Shown here: positions 6,574 to 8,228 of the stretch, in pieces
How positions within the stretch are numbered: position 1 is the stretch's first letter
Layout of the letters: the number at the start of each line of letters is the position of its first letter
Source of the DNA: Verrucomicrobiales bacterium
Lineage (GTDB): Bacteria; Verrucomicrobiota; Verrucomicrobiia; Limisphaerales; UBA1096
Assembly: GCA_002721375.1 (NCBI GenBank)
Contig: PBKH01000009.1
Coordinates: 61,598 to 69,825, forward strand
Reading direction: 5' to 3'
Length of the DNA: 8,228 nucleotides
Position numbers and translations under genes: made by a program
The notes under the pieces: model-generated
Databases searched by the model: none
Seen by the model: only the letters and a program-made list of their open reading frames with translations
What the model was told of the DNA's origin: nothing

Positions 6574-8228
6574 TTATTTACTTAACTCGGTAATTCTCCC
6601 TCCGATCTTCTGAATAATGATCTTCATTAGGCCCTGCTGTTTGCCATCCGCCTGGCCAATCTGCGACTCCATCGCCTCCAATTGTTGCTTCAACCGCTCG
6701 AGGTCTGTTTCGGACTTAATCTGGTTTGAGATACGGCGAACAACCGCCTGCTGCTCCGCGCTCAAGCCGGCTAGCGAAGGATCACCCGGCACTTTCGTCC
6801 CGGCTTTTCGCGTATAGGTCGCCACGGTTCGGTTTTCCTTCACAAGATATTTCCCTGCCACACGCCGGACATCCTCAGCGGTAACATTTAGTATGTTGGG
6901 GATCTCGTTGTTGATTGATTTCCAGTCACCAACACCCTCGTACTGGATCAACTGCACCAGAAGGTGAAAGTTAGATGATGTACGCCTCACAGCCATCGCA
7001 GCGAAGTTGTTTTTCACCTTCTGCAACTCCCGCTCGGAAACCGGTTCGTTTTTTAGTCGATCGACCTCGAAATAAATCGCTGCCTCGACTTCGCCTGGGG
7101 TGTTTGGATCTTTAGCCTCACCTCCAATATTAAACATACCTGCATATTTGCGAGACATTTGTTGAGCGAAAGACGATGTCGCCACTTCATCGCGAAGTAC
7201 GAGTGCCTTGTGAAGCCGACCAGATCGCCCTGATAAAACCGCTGCAAGCACCTCAAGCGCGTGAGAATCGGGATGACCTGCCGCCGGAGTATGCCACAGG
7301 ATATCCACCTGCGGGTTGGCCTCGGCCTCGGCATTCATCCTTTTTTCCACCTTTTGCTTCATCTCCAAAGTAACGACCTCTGGCGCTTCTCGCTCACCGC
7401 GCGGGATTCGGCCAAAGTAACGTTCACACAACTGAATCGCCCTTTCCGTTTCAAAGTCTCCGACGAGGATGAGTGTGATGTTCTGGGGTGCATAATGAAG
7501 CGCATAGAATTCATCGGCCTGTGCTTTGGTGATCGCAGGGATATCCGAAGGCCAGCCGATGACTGGCCAACCATACGGATGCGACTCCCAGAAAAGTGCC
7601 TCTAACGACTCCTGAAACTTGCCAAGAGGCGTAGACTCAGTGCGCATACGGCGTTCCTCAAACACAACATCACGCTCTGCGTAAAATTCCCGGAAGACCG
7701 GCCTTAACAGTCGCTCCGACTCCATCCATGCCCACAACTCAAGCTTGTTTGCAGGGACAGTAATAAAGTAACCGGTCATATCGTTGGAAGTGAAAGCATT
7801 CATACCAGAGGCGCCCGCGGTGGTGTAAATACGGTCAAACTCGTTCTTAACAAGAACTTCCCGCTGCGCTGCGATCAGATCTTTAAATTGGGTCTCAAGT
7901 TCACGGTAGCGTTTGGTTTTATTTTCCGGTTTGGCCAAGTCGTCGATTTCGCCGCGCCGTAGGGCCAATCGCATTATGCCTTCCTCTCGGCGCATGGCAT
8001 TGCGTACCTGCTCCTGCTGCTCGATAATCTCTGCGTCGCGCTTGGCATTGGTCGTACCAATGGTCGGGGTTCCCTTAAACATCATGTGCTCGAAGAGGTG
8101 TGCGATACCAGTTATGCCAGGCCGCTCGTTGACACTGCCAACACGCGCCACCCAGCCACCTGCAATGGCTGGCGAATGGTGCCGCTCGACCATGAGCAGC
8201 TTCATACCATTGGACAGGGTGTGCTCCT
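6574..8228 (-). CDS. Catalytic M16 zinc protease (insulinase family), 5'-partial
   Basis: 551 residues are visible; the frame stays open past ATG 8205 to the window edge, reading EHTLSNGMKLLMVERH, a typical M16 opening, so the true start and probable signal peptide lie outside. Residues are numbered from M at 8205. HLFEH (H36, E39, H40) is the inverted zinc motif HxxEH. E177 and E184 in ERDVVFEER form the downstream ExxxxxxE, with E184 the likely third zinc ligand. H40 to E184 is 144 residues against about 76 in mitochondrial processing peptidase, because a charged, helical insertion sits at about residues 52-125. The domain continues with GMNAFTSNDMTGYF and APQNITLILVGDF; the C-terminal half follows from about 290. 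There the R/Y tyrosine is replaced (R338 kept, S345). The last about 65 residues are an Ala/Gln/Lys-rich helical tail. It probably forms a protease with the downstream non-catalytic M16 protein. Envelope location is inferred from that partner. Confidence 0.93.
   Translation of the reverse strand, partial: EHTLSNGMKLLMVERHHSPAIAGGWVARVGSVNERPGITGIAHLFEHMMFKGTPTIGTTNAKRDAEIIEQQEQVRNAMRREEGIMRLALRRGEIDDLAKPENKTKRYRELETQFKDLIAAQREVLVKNEFDRIYTTAGASGMNAFTSNDMTGYFITVPANKLELWAWMESERLLRPVFREFYAERDVVFEERRMRTESTPLGKFQESLEALFWESHPYGWPVIGWPSDIPAITKAQADEFYALHYAPQNITLILVGDFETERAIQLCERYFGRIPRGEREAPEVVTLEMKQKVEKRMNAEAEANPQVDILWHTPAAGHPDSHALEVLAAVLSGRSGRLHKALVLRDEVATSSFAQQMSRKYAGMFNIGGEAKDPNTPGEVEAAIYFEVDRLKNEPVSERELQKVKNNFAAMAVRRTSSNFHLLVQLIQYEGVGDWKSINNEIPNILNVTAEDVRRVAGKYLVKENRTVATYTRKAGTKVPGDPSLAGLSAEQQAVVRRISNQIKSETDLERLKQQLEAMESQIGQADGKQQGLMKIIIQKIGGRITELSK

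Noticed and set aside
1..8228. A defence system, phage element, CRISPR array or insertion sequence
   Set aside because: All coding capacity is accounted for by six recognisable cellular genes, and I see no direct-repeat arrays, transposase motifs or tRNA-like structures.

Overview
The window looks like an ordinary bacterial chromosomal region. GC content appears near one half, genes are densely packed, and I see no mobile element, phage gene, CRISPR array, tRNA or rRNA. The phylum cannot be fixed from what is visible. The paired periplasmic-type M16 proteins, the TPR-GT41 glycosyltransferase and the bacterial-type ProS with an editing insertion would fit a Gram-negative such as an Acidobacteriota or Verrucomicrobiota member, but this is a low-confidence guess. 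Only one of the starts visible in the window has an obvious Shine-Dalgarno sequence.

Layout: two genes run on the + strand (1-2415). The first is the 3' part of a LysM plus zinc amidase (PGRP/Amidase_2) cell-wall enzyme. Nine bases later comes a TPR-containing GT41 (O-GlcNAc transferase/SPINDLY-like) glycosyltransferase. Four genes run on the - strand (8228 down to 2444). In transcription order they are a catalytic M16 zinc protease (5' end outside the window), a non-catalytic M16 partner with a signal peptide, a fumarylacetoacetate hydrolase family enzyme, and prolyl-tRNA synthetase. The two blocks converge with 28 bases between stop codons. No gap exceeds 100 bases, so there is no unexplained non-coding stretch.

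How the genes work together: the two M16 genes, 15 bases apart, very probably encode a heteromeric protease. The first retains the zinc site but has lost the tyrosine of the substrate-binding R/Y pair. The second has lost the zinc site but keeps the R/Y pair. The amidase and GT41 genes probably share a transcript, although a shared function is only inference. ProS and the FAH-family enzyme are housekeeping or metabolic genes that happen to be downstream. I did not find a convincing undescribed system. The items most worth a second look are the split M16 pair with its roughly 68-residue insertion and the amidase-GT41 pairing.
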